This document shows positions 51,686-61,313 of a DNA stretch of 64,000 nucleotides, piece by piece. Numbering within the stretch: the stretch's first letter is position 1; every line of letters begins with the position of its first letter. Below the pieces are notes generated by a model, which saw only the letters and a program-made list of their open reading frames with translations, ran no database searches and was not told the DNA's origin. A program made the translations under genes and the position numbers. This DNA comes from Microbulbifer harenosus (lineage in GTDB: Bacteria > Pseudomonadota > Gammaproteobacteria > Pseudomonadales > Cellvibrionaceae). Location: contig NZ_VANI01000012.1 of assembly GCF_005771435.1 (NCBI RefSeq), positions 1 to 64,000 on the forward strand, read 5' to 3'.

Positions 51686-52654
51686 CTACAACCACCGTTT
51701 CCAGCGGAATACCACTAGCTGGATCGCCACTGTCACCACCAGTAACACACTGAAAATCAGAAAAGCGCGGGGATTCTCGGAACCGGGGATACCGCCGACA
51801 TTGATGCCCAGCAGACCGGTGAAAAAACCCAGCGGCAGGAAGATGGCGGCGATAATGGAGAGCACATACATGCGGCTGTTGAGCTGCTCGGAAATGCGGC
51901 TCATCAACTCTTCCTGGGTGACCGCCGCGCGCTCGCGCACCGCGTCGATATCCTCAATATGCCGCAACAGGCGGTCACTCACCTCGCGCAACTGCAGGCG
52001 GTCCGCCTCGCTGATCCACGCCAGTTTCTCCCCCAGAAAGCGCGCCAGTGCCTCCCGCTGCGGCGACAGGTAGCGGCGCAGTGTGATGGTCTGCTTGCGC
52101 AGCATCGCCAGATCCAGGCGCAGATTGGCGCTGGCGCCACCCACCACCCGGTCTTCGAGCTCGTCGATCACCTCCTCGAAGTTGTCCACCGTGTCGCTCA
52201 TGCGCCATACCAGCAGATCCGCGATCTCCACCACCAGCCCGGCCGTTGAGGTTGGTCCGCGCCCGCCATCCAACTGAGTACAGAGATCGTCGATGGACAG
52301 CAGGCGGCGCCGGCGTGTGCTGATAACCCGCGTCTCCTCCGCCCACAGGCGGATGGACACCATGTCCTCCGGCTGGGATTCCGGGTTGAGGTTGACCCCG
52401 CGCAGCGCAATCAGCAGGCCGCTGCCGATACCCGTGGTGCGGGGGCGGGTTTCCTCTGTCAGCAGCGCATCGGCCACCAGCGGATCCAGGTTGGCCGCAC
52501 CGCTGATCCAGGTGCGGGCGTCCTGGTCGGTGTAGTCGAAGTGCAGCCACAGACGCCCCTGGTCCGGCGTCCACTGCTGTACCTCCGGCCACTGTATACG
52601 GCGTCCACCGCCGCGGCCGTCGAGGAGATAGGCGTGAATCAGTCCGGTTTGCAT
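51686..52654 (-). CDS. ZntB/CorA-family divalent metal transporter
   Basis: A 322-residue CorA-superfamily protein. The long N-terminal cytoplasmic domain is followed by helices and two C-terminal membrane segments (about 265-285 and 298-316), with the pore-mouth motif LLGINVGGIPG. In place of Mg-type GMN the GIN sequence points to the ZntB branch, which transports zinc. GGAGG precedes the ATG. The direction of transport and the ion cannot be proven from sequence. Confidence 0.85.
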   Translation of the reverse strand: MQTGLIHAYLLDGRGGGRRIQWPEVQQWTPDQGRLWLHFDYTDQDARTWISGAANLDPLVADALLTEETRPRTTGIGSGLLIALRGVNLNPESQPEDMVSIRLWAEETRVISTRRRRLLSIDDLCTQLDGGRGPTSTAGLVVEIADLLVWRMSDTVDNFEEVIDELEDRVVGGASANLRLDLAMLRKQTITLRRYLSPQREALARFLGEKLAWISEADRLQLREVSDRLLRHIEDIDAVRERAAVTQEELMSRISEQLNSRMYVLSIIAAIFLPLGFFTGLLGINVGGIPGSENPRAFLIFSVLLVVTVAIQLVVFRWKRWL

Positions 52655-52691
52655 GGGGCCTCCTGCCTCGGGATGGTTTGCCGACAGTAAC

Positions 52692-53627
52692 TTAACGGCC
52701 GAGCGTCAGACGGGCGCGGGCGGACTCCCCGGGCTGCAGTCGCCAGCTGTCGGCAAACGCATTACCGTGCTCCACGCAGACAAAACCGCGGTAGTGCGGG
52801 CCTATGTCACTTATGGTGGCGGCGAGCTCAGCACCCGGGTTCCAGGTGATGACCGTGTGGCAGTTTTCGCTCTCGGCAGTGATCGAATTGGGCGTGTGGA
52901 TAACCTGGTGGGCGGGAGCCCGCTCAAATACGCGATCCACTTCACCGGCAAAGGTCTGCATGCCATCGAGGCGGTCGCGAACGAAAGCGCGGGTCTTGTC
53001 GAGGAACTCACCGCCGTCCAGTCCCTCCACCTCCACCGCATTCACATCTTCCACCGCAAAATAGCTGTGCAGGGCCCAGCTGTATTCCGCGGGGCTGTCG
53101 GCGCTGTTGGTAAGCTCAAGCTCAAAGATGAGACTCTTGCCCAGGACGATTTTCAGGGTGCAGGTAAAGCTCGCGGGAAACAGTTCATCCCCTGGATGCT
53201 GGAAGCGGAGCGTCAGCTCCACCGCGCCGTCGGACAGCATTTCACTATCGGCGAGTTCCCACAATTGCGTGCGCACCAGCCCGTGCTTGGGTTTTGAGGG
53301 GTCTTCCCGGTTTTCCCCGAACCAGGGCAAGCACAGCGGCACACCGCCCCGCACGGCGGTACCCGCCGCAAAGGGGGTTGCGGGGCTTAACCACAGCAGC
53401 GGCGCGCGGCCGCTGGCGGCAAACTCCAGTACCTGAGCCCCCTGCAGGGAGATCACTGCGCGGCACAGGCCGGTTTCCACCAGCAGCAGGTCCAGGCCAG
53501 GGTTGCCGTACAGGGCACCGCTGTCGGTGCGGGTGAGGTAGCTGTGGGCGGGATCGTCGAATGCGGCCACTGCGGGAGACTCCGTTTTCTTGTTCTTCGA
53601 GGGAAATGGCGCCGGTAGCGGATACAT
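52692..53627 (-). CDS. D-hexose-6-phosphate mutarotase (YeaD-like)
   Basis: A 311-residue aldose-1-epimerase superfamily protein of the YeaD type. GGVPLCLPWFGENREDPSKPKHGLVRTQ carries the substrate-binding histidine, and the later ALHSYFAVEDVNAVEVEGLDGG holds the second His. It interconverts the anomers of glucose-6-phosphate. ATG 53627 follows AGGATACC. It lies 32 bases after the metallo-hydrolase gene in one minus-strand run. Confidence 0.9.
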   Translation of the reverse strand: MYPLPAPFPSKNKKTESPAVAAFDDPAHSYLTRTDSGALYGNPGLDLLLVETGLCRAVISLQGAQVLEFAASGRAPLLWLSPATPFAAGTAVRGGVPLCLPWFGENREDPSKPKHGLVRTQLWELADSEMLSDGAVELTLRFQHPGDELFPASFTCTLKIVLGKSLIFELELTNSADSPAEYSWALHSYFAVEDVNAVEVEGLDGGEFLDKTRAFVRDRLDGMQTFAGEVDRVFERAPAHQVIHTPNSITAESENCHTVITWNPGAELAATISDIGPHYRGFVCVEHGNAFADSWRLQPGESARARLTLGR

Positions 53628-53659
53628 GTGAAGGTATCCTGTGGCGCCGGAATCAAGGT

Positions 53660-54433
53660 CTACTCTGCCTTTTCGATCTGCAGCCAGTCAAACCCTTCCT
53701 GCTGACAGGCAAAAATGCAGTTGGCGGCCTGGGCGGCGGCGTCGCCCAGTGCCGCGCGCGCCAGCTCCAGGCTGTTGTTTTTCTCACTGATATGAGCGAC
53801 CACCAGATGCTGCAAGCGCTGGCTGCCGATACGCTGCAGAAAACCTGCCGCCTGCTGATTGCTGAGGTGCCCGTAGGCGCCGCCGACGCGCCGCTTCAAT
53901 GACGGTGGATAAGGTCCCTGCGCCAGCATCATGGGGTCGTGATTGGCCTCCAGCACCAGCGCGTCGCAATCGCCGTAGTGGGATTCCACATGGGGTGTGA
54001 TGGTCCCGAGGTCGGTCAGCAGCCCGAGACTGCTGCCCCGGCTGCGGAAGACAAACTGCGCGGCCTCGCGGGCGTCATGGGGTACCGCCACCGGAGTGAC
54101 CTGGATATCCCCCACGGCGAAGGGCTGGTGGCCCTCGATCAACTGCACCGCAGGCAGCGCGCCGAAATCCCGCGCGCGCAAGGTGCCGGGGGTGAGATAC
54201 ACCGGCAGCTGGTACTTGCGCGCCAGCGGACCGACACCGGCCATATGATCGCTGTGTTCATGGGTGACGAGAATGGCGGAGAGCTCCGCGGGGGAAAGAC
54301 CGAGCCGCGCCATGCGCCGTTCGGTCTCCTTGATGGTGAAGCCGCAATCCACCAACAGACAGTGGTCGCCGGAGGCGACCAGAGTGCCATTGCCCTTGCT
54401 GCCACTACCCAGGGAGGCAAATCTGATCGCCAT
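53660..54433 (-). CDS. MBL-fold metallo-hydrolase (YycJ-like)
   Basis: The 257-residue product has the metal-binding HEHSDHMAG motif near residue 56, MAIRFASLGSGSKGNGTLVASG at the start and LEANHDPMMLAQGPYPPSLKRRVGG, typical of YycJ/WalJ-type exonuclease-like proteins. The later histidines (AVPHDA, GHLSN, AHIS) complete the two-metal site. The role in this group is unproven, possibly DNA repair or replication. It is on the same strand as, and 20 bases from, bamC, as seen in Pseudomonas. Confidence 0.9.
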   Translation of the reverse strand: MAIRFASLGSGSKGNGTLVASGDHCLLVDCGFTIKETERRMARLGLSPAELSAILVTHEHSDHMAGVGPLARKYQLPVYLTPGTLRARDFGALPAVQLIEGHQPFAVGDIQVTPVAVPHDAREAAQFVFRSRGSSLGLLTDLGTITPHVESHYGDCDALVLEANHDPMMLAQGPYPPSLKRRVGGAYGHLSNQQAAGFLQRIGSQRLQHLVVAHISEKNNSLELARAALGDAAAQAANCIFACQQEGFDWLQIEKAE

Positions 54434-54453
54434 GTGCGTGTCCCAGCCGGAGG

Positions 54454-55629
54454 TCAGATCAGGTTCTGGCGAATGGCCATCAGCAGCTCTGATGCTTTGT
54501 TGCGACCGAGTGGCTGGCCGCGGGTATTGCGGATGCGCACTTCGATGGTGTCGTTTTCACTGCGCAATACCACCAGATAGCCGGGGATATTGCTGTTGGG
54601 GGAACCGCCGAGTCCCTGGAGGTTGGCAAACAGCCGCGGCTCGGCGGTGGAGCTGGTGTCAATATTCGCCAGCACCTGCTGCAGGCTGTATGCGTCGGCC
54701 GCTTTTGCCTGCTTGTCGTCGTCTTCGCCGGAGCCCCAGCTGGAGAACCAGCCGGTTTCCTCTTCCGAAAGTTCCCGGTCGGTGTCGTAGGTTACGTAAA
54801 AGACGCCGATATCCGCGTCTTCCTTGTGCAAGCGGTAGGCACCGGTATTGAGGGCGTGGGCCACGGTTGCCCAGGCGCGGTTCATGGCCAGGTCGAGCGC
54901 GATGTACGGCTCTTTGCCCGCCGGTTCCATCACCTGCACCTTCACCTTGCCTCCACCGATAGCCTGAGCCACCAGCGAAGCCGCGGCGCCGCTGTCATCG
55001 GCCGCCAGCGCGTTGGACATTTCGTCGATCATCCAGCCCTCGCGTTCGGGGTTGGTGGACTGCGCCGGCCAATCCACCGGGCCGTTGGCCGGTGCGTCCA
55101 GGGCCGCAGAATAGTGGCGCACATGAACTTCGGTGGTATCGGGTTGCACCCCGGACTCCACCTGCAGGCGGTATTTGTCTTTGGTTTGCGGGCTTTCACC
55201 AAATGTAAGCCAAGTGGTTTCCATGGTGCCGGCACCGGCGTCAGACATCGCCAACTGCAAACCGGCGGTGCGCAGGAAATAGTGCAGCTGCGGCCACACC
55301 TCATCCGGTGGCTGGTTCACCAGCACCCAGCGGCGGTTGCCCAACTTCTGGATTTTCACCCGGTCGAGCCCTACGTTGACCGACAGCGCCTGCGGGCGCG
55401 GCACTTCGAAGGAGCCGCGCTCCACCTCGCCGCTGATCTGCGGCACTTCGTAGAGTTCCTCCTGGTGCTTGGCAGTAACGCCCTCCGGCATCTGCAACGG
55501 AGGCAGGCTGTCGGCCAGCTGGTAGTCGTCACCGCGGTCGCGGAAGTAACCGTCCTGGCCGAAAATGCCACAGCCACCGAGGGTGGTAACCGCAGCGCAC
55601 AGTAGGGCTCCGGCGGTAAATTTTGTCAT
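54454..55629 (-). CDS. bamC: Outer-membrane assembly lipoprotein BamC
   Basis: A 391-residue lipoprotein with lipobox TLGGC near residue 20, so it is processed by signal peptidase II and anchored in the outer membrane. It has the unstructured N-terminal region and two helix-grip domains expected of BamC (RWVLVNQPPDEVWPQLHYFL and later YIALDLAMNRAWATVAHAL). It binds BamD in the complex that inserts outer-membrane proteins, relevant here given four large TonB receptors. It follows dapA, the usual order. Confidence 0.93.
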   Translation of the reverse strand: MTKFTAGALLCAAVTTLGGCGIFGQDGYFRDRGDDYQLADSLPPLQMPEGVTAKHQEELYEVPQISGEVERGSFEVPRPQALSVNVGLDRVKIQKLGNRRWVLVNQPPDEVWPQLHYFLRTAGLQLAMSDAGAGTMETTWLTFGESPQTKDKYRLQVESGVQPDTTEVHVRHYSAALDAPANGPVDWPAQSTNPEREGWMIDEMSNALAADDSGAAASLVAQAIGGGKVKVQVMEPAGKEPYIALDLAMNRAWATVAHALNTGAYRLHKEDADIGVFYVTYDTDRELSEEETGWFSSWGSGEDDDKQAKAADAYSLQQVLANIDTSSTAEPRLFANLQGLGGSPNSNIPGYLVVLRSENDTIEVRIRNTRGQPLGRNKASELLMAIRQNLI

Positions 55630-55756
55630 TATTGGTACCTTGTCGAATCAGTCCCGATCGCAATTGTTCTGAAGCGGTATAGACCATGAGGCCGGGAAAA
55701 TTGTTTCCTGCAGCCTCAGTACGTTCTCGCCGTCAGTCTACCGTGAGCGCTGCCTG

Positions 55757-56632
55757 TCAGAGCACACCCGCACTGCGCAGCGCCTCGCGCACCACGCCGT
55801 GGTGCTCAGCAGACAGACCGGTAAGCGGCAGGCGGATTCCGCTGTCGATGCGACCCATTTCCTTTAGCGCCCATTTCACCGGTATGGGGTTGGACTCCAC
55901 AAACAGTGTTTTGTGCAATATTTCTATGCGTTGATTGATGGCGCGCGCGGTCACGGCGTCGCCAGACAGGGCCGCTTCGCACATCTGCGCCACCGCCGCT
56001 GGCGCCACGTTCGCGGTCACGCTGATGTTGCCGTGGCCGCCAAGCAGCATCAGCTCTACTGCGGTGGCGTCGTCACCGGAGTAGACGGCGAAATCTTCCG
56101 GCACCAGATCCAGGATCTGGCGCGCGCGCTCCAAATCGCCAGTGGCTTCTTTGATGCCGACGATGTTGGCAACGGAAGACAGGCGGCGCACCGTGTCGGG
56201 CAGCATGTCCACCGCCGTGCGCCCCGGCACATTGTAGAGGATCTGCGGAATAGCAACGGCCTTGGCCACGGCCTTGTAGTGTTGGTACAGGCCCTCTTGT
56301 GTGGGCTTGTTGTAGTAAGGAGTCACCAGCAGGCAGGCGTCCGCGCCGCACTTGGCCGCAGTCGCGGTGAGTTCAATGGCTTCGGTGGTGGAGTTGGCGC
56401 CGGTACCGGCGATCACCGGAATGCGCCCGGCAACCTGGTCCACCACGCGGCGGATGACTTCCAGGTGTTCGTGCACATCGAGGGTGGCGGATTCACCGGT
56501 GGTGCCCACCGCAACCAGCGCGCGGGTGCCCTGCTCGATGTGCCATTCCACCAGTTCGTGCAGTTTGTCCCAATCCAGGCTGCCGTCTGCATACATGGGT
56601 GTGGCCAGCGCCACCATACTGCCGGAAATCAT
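55757..56632 (-). CDS. dapA: 4-hydroxy-tetrahydrodipicolinate synthase
   Basis: A 291-residue DapA, condensing pyruvate with aspartate semialdehyde in lysine and peptidoglycan synthesis. ATG 56632 follows AAGGAG, so the longer frame is rejected. The catalytic residues are in [10 protein letters not shown] (Thr), [12 protein letters not shown] (Tyr) and [13 protein letters not shown] (Schiff-base Lys). Confidence 0.97.
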   Translation of the reverse strand: MISGSMVALATPMYADGSLDWDKLHELVEWHIEQGTRALVAVGTTGESATLDVHEHLEVIRRVVDQVAGRIPVIAGTGANSTTEAIELTATAAKCGADACLLVTPYYNKPTQEGLYQHYKAVAKAVAIPQILYNVPGRTAVDMLPDTVRRLSSVANIVGIKEATGDLERARQILDLVPEDFAVYSGDDATAVELMLLGGHGNISVTANVAPAAVAQMCEAALSGDAVTARAINQRIEILHKTLFVESNPIPVKWALKEMGRIDSGIRLPLTGLSAEHHGVVREALRSAGVL

Positions 56633-56768
56633 TGCAACTCCTTCTCCAACCGGCCTGCAGCCGGCCTGTACCGCCAAAAAAATGAATGCGGTATGTTACT
56701 GACCGTGCCAGTTCGATGCCAGCGCAAAATTTATCCCACTGCGCGGCAGGGAGTCCGGCGGATATTGA

Positions 56769-57725
56769 TCAAATTTTGCGCTTTTTGCGCCGCCGTTTCC
56801 GTTTCGGGTAATACGGCTCCTCACCTTCAGGGCGAGTCTTGAAGCGACGGTGCACCCACATGTACTGCGCAGCATTCTCACGCATGCGCGCTTCTACAAA
56901 CTGGTTGACCAGCGCCGCGTCTTTCAATTCATCGCCGGAGGGGATCTCGGTGATCGGCGGGAACACCCGGACCTGGTAAAACCCCTTTCCCTCCAGGCGC
57001 GTTACCGTATAGGGCACCACCTGGGCGCGACCAACCCGCGCAAAGCGCGAAGTACCGGTAACGGTGGCGGCAGGGATCCCAAACAACGGGGCGAATACCC
57101 CCTGTTTGATGCCGTAGTCCTGATCCGGCGCATACCAGACCGCACGCCCCTTCTGCAGCGCCCGCAACATGCCGCGTACGTCCTTACGCTGGTACACCTC
57201 GGAATCCTCCCCGAGGCGCTCGCGCCCCTTGCGCTGCATGTAGTCATACACTGGATTCTTATGCGGGCGGTACATGCCGTCCACCGGGTGGCTCAGGGAC
57301 ATAAACTGGGCGCCGATTTCCAGTGTGGTGAAGTGCATCGCCAGCATCACCACACCCTGGCCGCGGCTGTGGGGCTCCTGCAGATATTCCAGCCCCTCGA
57401 TGGTAAAGCGCCGGCGCAGCCAGCGGCTGGAGCGGAACCACGCCATGCCGGTCTCCATCAGCGCGATACCGTTGGAAGCGAAGTTGCGGCGCAGCAGTTG
57501 CTCGCGCTCCATGGCGGAAAGCTCGGGAAAGCACAGCGCCAGATTGCGCTCGGCGATCTGGCGCCGATCGCTGGCAAAGCGCAGCATCAGCCGGCCCAGC
57601 ATGCGACCGATCGCCATTTGCCAGTTGTACGGCAGCTGCGCCACCGCAAACCATACGCCGAACAGAAGCCAGGTCAGCCAGTAGCGCGGGTGCAGCAGGG
57701 CAGCACGAAAACGGGGTTTTTCCAT
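56769..57725 (-). CDS. LpxL-type lipid A acyltransferase
   Basis: The 318-residue protein begins MEKPRFRAALLHPRYWLTWL (ATG 57725; a longer frame with no ribosome binding site is rejected) and has one N-terminal membrane segment. The acyltransferase HX4(D/E) motif is AMHFTTLE near residue 132, followed by GMYRPHKNPVYDYM and WYAPDQDYG, all as in LpxL/HtrB/LpxM. The C-terminus is extremely basic. It adds a secondary lauroyl or myristoyl chain to lipid A. LpxL and LpxM cannot be told apart here. Confidence 0.92.
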   Translation of the reverse strand: MEKPRFRAALLHPRYWLTWLLFGVWFAVAQLPYNWQMAIGRMLGRLMLRFASDRRQIAERNLALCFPELSAMEREQLLRRNFASNGIALMETGMAWFRSSRWLRRRFTIEGLEYLQEPHSRGQGVVMLAMHFTTLEIGAQFMSLSHPVDGMYRPHKNPVYDYMQRKGRERLGEDSEVYQRKDVRGMLRALQKGRAVWYAPDQDYGIKQGVFAPLFGIPAATVTGTSRFARVGRAQVVPYTVTRLEGKGFYQVRVFPPITEIPSGDELKDAALVNQFVEARMRENAAQYMWVHRRFKTRPEGEEPYYPKRKRRRKKRKI

Positions 57726-57884
57726 AAGTTGCGGACAGCAGAGATCGGGGAACAGGCACCAGGCGGCCAATGCCCCCGGACGAAAACGGCGCATTATAGC
57801 CGCGCAGCACCGCCCTAGGGTACTCCCGGCGGCCCGCCCGCCCTGTGACCGATCTCTTTTGGACGCAACAAACTCCAGAGAGTC

Positions 57885-58115
57885 TCAGTGCCGCAGCAGT
57901 GCGTCCAGCTCGTCCACCACTTCGCACCAGTCGGAATCTTCCAGAATCGCATCGTGCAGGAATTTGCGCTGGCTCTCGTTCCAGAATCTGGCGTGGAAGA
58001 GCTTGTCCTCACCGTCCAGGTGATGTTTACCGAGAAATTCCTCGATGGCGCGATCGTCAGAACGCAACCCCAGCTGGGCGAACAGATCGTTGAGGGTGTG
58101 GTAACCAGCCTGCAT
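57885..58115 (-). CDS. DUF2789 family protein
   Basis: The 76-residue product starts at ATG 58115 after GGGAG: MQAGYHTLNDLFAQLGL, then EEFLGKHHLDGEDKLFHARFWNESQRKFLHDAI. This is the DUF2789 pattern, a small soluble helical protein of unknown function in gammaproteobacteria. It is monocistronic, 103 bases from the aldo/keto reductase start. Confidence 0.85.
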   Translation of the reverse strand: MQAGYHTLNDLFAQLGLRSDDRAIEEFLGKHHLDGEDKLFHARFWNESQRKFLHDAILEDSDWCEVVDELDALLRH

Positions 58116-58218
58116 GAATACTCCCTTTGACCCGAGCATCGAATCAGCGTTGATCGGCGCGAAACACTACCTCGAAGTATAGACATTCAGAGGTGGGGTT
58201 CACGCCTTACGGTATTGT

Positions 58219-59262
58219 TCACGGTGCCGGATTGGGATTCTGCCGGTGCACCGCCTCAATGGCTTCCAGTTGCTCGCTACTCAACTGCAGCTGACTGCTG
58301 GAGATATTGGCACGGAGCTGTTCCATGGTAGTGGCACCAATGATATTGGATGTCACAAACGGCTGCTGGTTCACAAACGCCAGCGCCATCTGCACCGGGT
58401 CGAGGCCGAACGCCGCCGCCAGTTTCACGTACTGCTCGGTGGCTGATACCGCGCGCTCATTGGTATAGCGCTGGAACCGCTCGAACAGGGTCAGGCGCGC
58501 GCCCGCAGGTCTCGCTCCATTCAGGTACTTGCCGCTCAGAGTGCCAAACGCCAGGGGTGAATAGGCCAGCAGGCCGCACTGTTCGCGAATGGCCATTTCC
58601 GCCAGTCCCACTTCGAAGGTGCGGTTCAGCAGATTGTAGGGATTCTGAATCGAGGCGATGCGCGGCCTGTTGCCGTGGGAGGCGAGGCGCAGGTAGCGGT
58701 GCACACCCCAGGGCGTCTCATTCGAAAGGCCGATGTGGCGCACCTTGCCCGCCGCCACAAGCTCCTGCAGCGCGCTCAGGGTTTCACTGATATCCACACC
58801 GTCGTCACCGCCATGCCGGTATCCGAGTTGCCCGAAGTAGTTGGACTGACGCTCCGGCCAGTGCACCTGGTAGAGATCGATGTAGTCGGTCTTGAGCCGA
58901 GCCAGGGAATCGTCACAGGCCCGCAGTATCTGGTCGCGGTCGAGGCGTGGGCCGCCACGAATGTGGCCGACACCGGAGTTGCCCTCACCGCGCCCTGTCA
59001 CCTTGGTCGCCAGCACCAGCGACTGCCGCTTACCACGCTTCTCCAGCCAGTTGCCGATGATCTCCTCTGTGCGGCCGTAGGTCTCGGGTTTTGGCGGTAC
59101 CGGGTACATTTCCGCGCAGTCGATAAAATTCACTCCCTGAGCAACCGCATAATCCAGCTGCTCGAAGGCCTCCGTCTCGCTGTTCTGTTCGCCATAGGTC
59201 ATGGTACCGAGGCAGATCTTGCTTACCTCGAGATCGGTTTTTCCGAGCTTGCGGGTTTCCAT
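58219..59262 (-). CDS. Tas-like aldo/keto reductase
   Basis: A 347-residue NADP(H)-dependent aldo/keto reductase: VNFIDCAEMYPVPPKPETYGRTEEIIGNWL holds the active-site Asp/Tyr, VLATKVTG the Lys, and DLYQVHWPERQSNYFGQ the His region. The insertions and length match the E. coli Tas group. The substrate is unknown. It lies after the fabV terminator. Confidence 0.92.
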   Translation of the reverse strand: METRKLGKTDLEVSKICLGTMTYGEQNSETEAFEQLDYAVAQGVNFIDCAEMYPVPPKPETYGRTEEIIGNWLEKRGKRQSLVLATKVTGRGEGNSGVGHIRGGPRLDRDQILRACDDSLARLKTDYIDLYQVHWPERQSNYFGQLGYRHGGDDGVDISETLSALQELVAAGKVRHIGLSNETPWGVHRYLRLASHGNRPRIASIQNPYNLLNRTFEVGLAEMAIREQCGLLAYSPLAFGTLSGKYLNGARPAGARLTLFERFQRYTNERAVSATEQYVKLAAAFGLDPVQMALAFVNQQPFVTSNIIGATTMEQLRANISSSQLQLSSEQLEAIEAVHRQNPNPAP

Positions 59263-59305
59263 GAAACGTCTCCTGCGGAATCAAAAGTGCGCAATTATAA
59301 AACGG

Positions 59306-59331
59306 AAACGCCGGGCAATTGCCCGGCGTTT
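59306..59331 (-). terminator. Terminator of fabV
   Basis: An 11-bp palindromic stem (AAACGCCGGGC / GCCCGGCGTTT) with loop AATT lies just after the fabV stop; on the minus strand it is followed by CCGTTTTATA. Confidence 0.8.
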
Positions 59332-59369
59332 CTTTTCGACGCAATTTTTAAAATGCCATGGGGCAGCGC

Positions 59370-60548
59370 TTATTTGAAGTCCGCTGCCACTAAAGGACTG
59401 ATGTCGGCATCGTAATCGATACCTTTTACACCAAAGCCGAACAGTTTGAGGAAGTCGTCGGCGTAACCTTTGTAGTCAGTCAGCTCGAACAGATTTTCCT
59501 CGGTCACTTCCGGCCACAGTTTTTCGATTTTGGCCTGGGTTTCCGCGCGCAGTTCTTTCTCGTCCATACGGAAGCGGTTGGCGTCGTCGAGGCGCGGAGC
59601 GTCGGTGTACAGGCCTTCCGTGTAGAGGCGGTACAGCTGTTCAATACAGCCCTCGTGAGTGCCCTCTTCCTTCATCACTTTGTAAACAAGAGAGATATAC
59701 AGTGGCATCACAGGAATCGCCGAGCTGGACTGAGTGACCAGAGCTTTCAGCACGGCGACATTGGCGCTCGCGCTGCCACTGTCACTGATGGCTTTGGCGG
59801 CGCGATCCAGATCTTCCTTGGCCTTGCCAATGGTGGCGTGACCGTAGATCGGCCAGGTGAGTTTGTCACCAATATAGGTGTAGGCGACGGTTTTGCAGTC
59901 GTCCGCCAGTACGCCGGCGTCGTTCAGGGCCTGCATCCACAGTTCCCAGTCTTCGCCGCCCATCACTTTGACCGTGGCCGCGATTTCTTCTTCGTTCGCA
60001 GGCTCGACGCTGATGTCGGAGATTTCCAGCTTGTCGGTGTTGAGGTTTTTCGCGGTATAGGATTTGCCGATGGGCTTCAATACGGAGCTGTACAGTTCGC
60101 CGGTTTTCGGGTCGGTACGTCTTGGAGAGGCGAGACTGTAGATGACCAGGTCGATCTTACCCATGTCCTGTTTGATCAGGTCGATAGCCTGGGCTTTGAT
60201 TTCGTCGGAGAACGCATCGCCATTGATGCTCTTGGCATAAAGGCCGGCGTCATGCGCTTCTTCTTCGAAGGCTGCGGCATTGTAGTATCCTGCGGAGGCA
60301 GTACGCTTGTCGGTCGGCGGCTTTTCAAAGAATACACCGAGGGTACTGGCGCCACAGCCGAAGGCGGCGGTGATGCGGGACGCGAGGCCATAGCCGGTGG
60401 AGGCGCCGACCACAAGCACGTTCTTGGGACCGTTTTCAATGGCGGGCTGGGATTTGATGTATTCGATCTGCTCGCGCACGTTGGCGGCGCAGCCCTGTGG
60501 GTGGGCGTTGGTGCAGATGAATCCGCGAACTTTCGGCTGGATGATCAT
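59370..60548 (-). CDS. fabV: FabV trans-2-enoyl-CoA/ACP reductase
   Basis: This 392-residue NADH-dependent enoyl reductase starts [20 protein letters not shown] at ATG 60548; the frame upstream is rejected. [15 protein letters not shown] is the NAD-binding glycine motif and [21 protein letters not shown] near residue 225 carries the Tyr-x8-Lys catalytic pair that defines FabV. It completes fatty-acid elongation and, unlike FabI, is insensitive to triclosan. Confidence 0.95.
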   Translation of the reverse strand: MIIQPKVRGFICTNAHPQGCAANVREQIEYIKSQPAIENGPKNVLVVGASTGYGLASRITAAFGCGASTLGVFFEKPPTDKRTASAGYYNAAAFEEEAHDAGLYAKSINGDAFSDEIKAQAIDLIKQDMGKIDLVIYSLASPRRTDPKTGELYSSVLKPIGKSYTAKNLNTDKLEISDISVEPANEEEIAATVKVMGGEDWELWMQALNDAGVLADDCKTVAYTYIGDKLTWPIYGHATIGKAKEDLDRAAKAISDSGSASANVAVLKALVTQSSSAIPVMPLYISLVYKVMKEEGTHEGCIEQLYRLYTEGLYTDAPRLDDANRFRMDEKELRAETQAKIEKLWPEVTEENLFELTDYKGYADDFLKLFGFGVKGIDYDADISPLVAADFK

Positions 60549-60586
60549 GCCGGGCTCTCTCCGTTGGGTGATTCCTAATTGACGGG

Positions 60587-60720
60587 ACCGCTGAAAACCG
60601 TAACGAGCGGGGGGCTGGTGGCGACCGCCGGAGCGGAGCAACCGGAACGTACTGAAGTACGTGAGGATTGCGAGCACCGCCGGACGCCGCCAGACGCACG
60701 CGCAGTAGGTTTTCAGTGGT
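60587..60720. repeat. 134-bp imperfect palindrome
   Basis: The ends are ACCGCTGAAAACC (60587-60599) and GGTTTTCAGTGGT (60708-60720), complementary except at one base, and the centre is ACGTACTGAAGTACGT (60647-60662). The arms between them pair imperfectly for most of their length. It lies upstream of fabV; no gene covers it. Confidence 0.8.
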
Positions 60721-60959
60721 ACCTAGGCCGACTGGCCGGCCATAAAGGCGCACATTCTAATGGCGTTTGCGGGCGACTCCCAGAGTGGCAAGTCACGATA
60801 CGGTAATTTCGCGGCCAGAATATCTAGTGTTGCGGCCAGTTTAGCCAAGTTGGACTCCAAGTCCCCGCCCTCGAAAAGAGCGGGGCGCACATTTTTTGCA
60901 CACTTTTGACTAAACCAGGCTTAGGGGTCCTCTTATTCAAGTTCAGTGGCGGAAAGCCA

Positions 60960-61164
60960 CCGGGTGAAAGGTTTCAGAACCGCTGTGGATCCCCGCAAGC
61001 GGGCCCGGCCACCAATCACAGTATGGCGTCGTTCGCCTGCGCGCGAAGCAATGCTTCACAAACGCTTGTCTCACCCTTGTACGCTACGTCGGCGGCGTGG
61101 CCCGGCCGCTTCAGCGCGGCGCCTTCGGCCCCTGTCGCCGACGCTTCTGAAACCTTTCACCCGG
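60960..61164 (+). repeat. Structured element, copy 1
   Basis: A perfect 20-bp inverted repeat, CCGGGTGAAAGGTTTCAGAA (60960-60979) and its complement (61145-61164), encloses three stem regions: CTGTG...CACAG with inner CCCGC-AA-GCGGG, a GAAGCAATGCTTC hairpin, and a CGTCGGCG / CGCCGACG stem. The inside is about 80 percent similar by eye to the minus strand of 62714-62898. The 239 bases 60721-60959 hold nothing recognisable. Confidence 0.8.
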
Positions 61165-61219
61165 CACCTTTCCTTCGCATTCAGGTATTCACTTCGAACC
61201 AGAAAATATTCACAGCTTC

Positions 61220-61236
61220 TTGGCACGCTAAATGCA
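61220..61236 (+). promoter_or_regulatory. Sigma-54 promoter
   Basis: TTGGCACGCTAAATGCA matches the sigma-54 consensus, with GG (61222-61223) and GC (61234-61235) 10 bases apart. It shares TTGGCACGCTA with the promoter at 46545. Transcription would start near 61247, about 67 bases before the thioesterase ATG. Confidence 0.7.
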
Positions 61237-61313
61237 ATTTCTCTCCTGGGGCCGTTATGGAATACGGCAATATTTTCCCCCCAACCCAGGGTCAACCAGC
61301 GAGGTAAATTCTC

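Noticed and set aside
60721-60959. Small plus-strand frames in the fabV-thioesterase gap
   Set aside because: The frames start inside palindromes, have no ribosome binding site and are read out of repeat arms.
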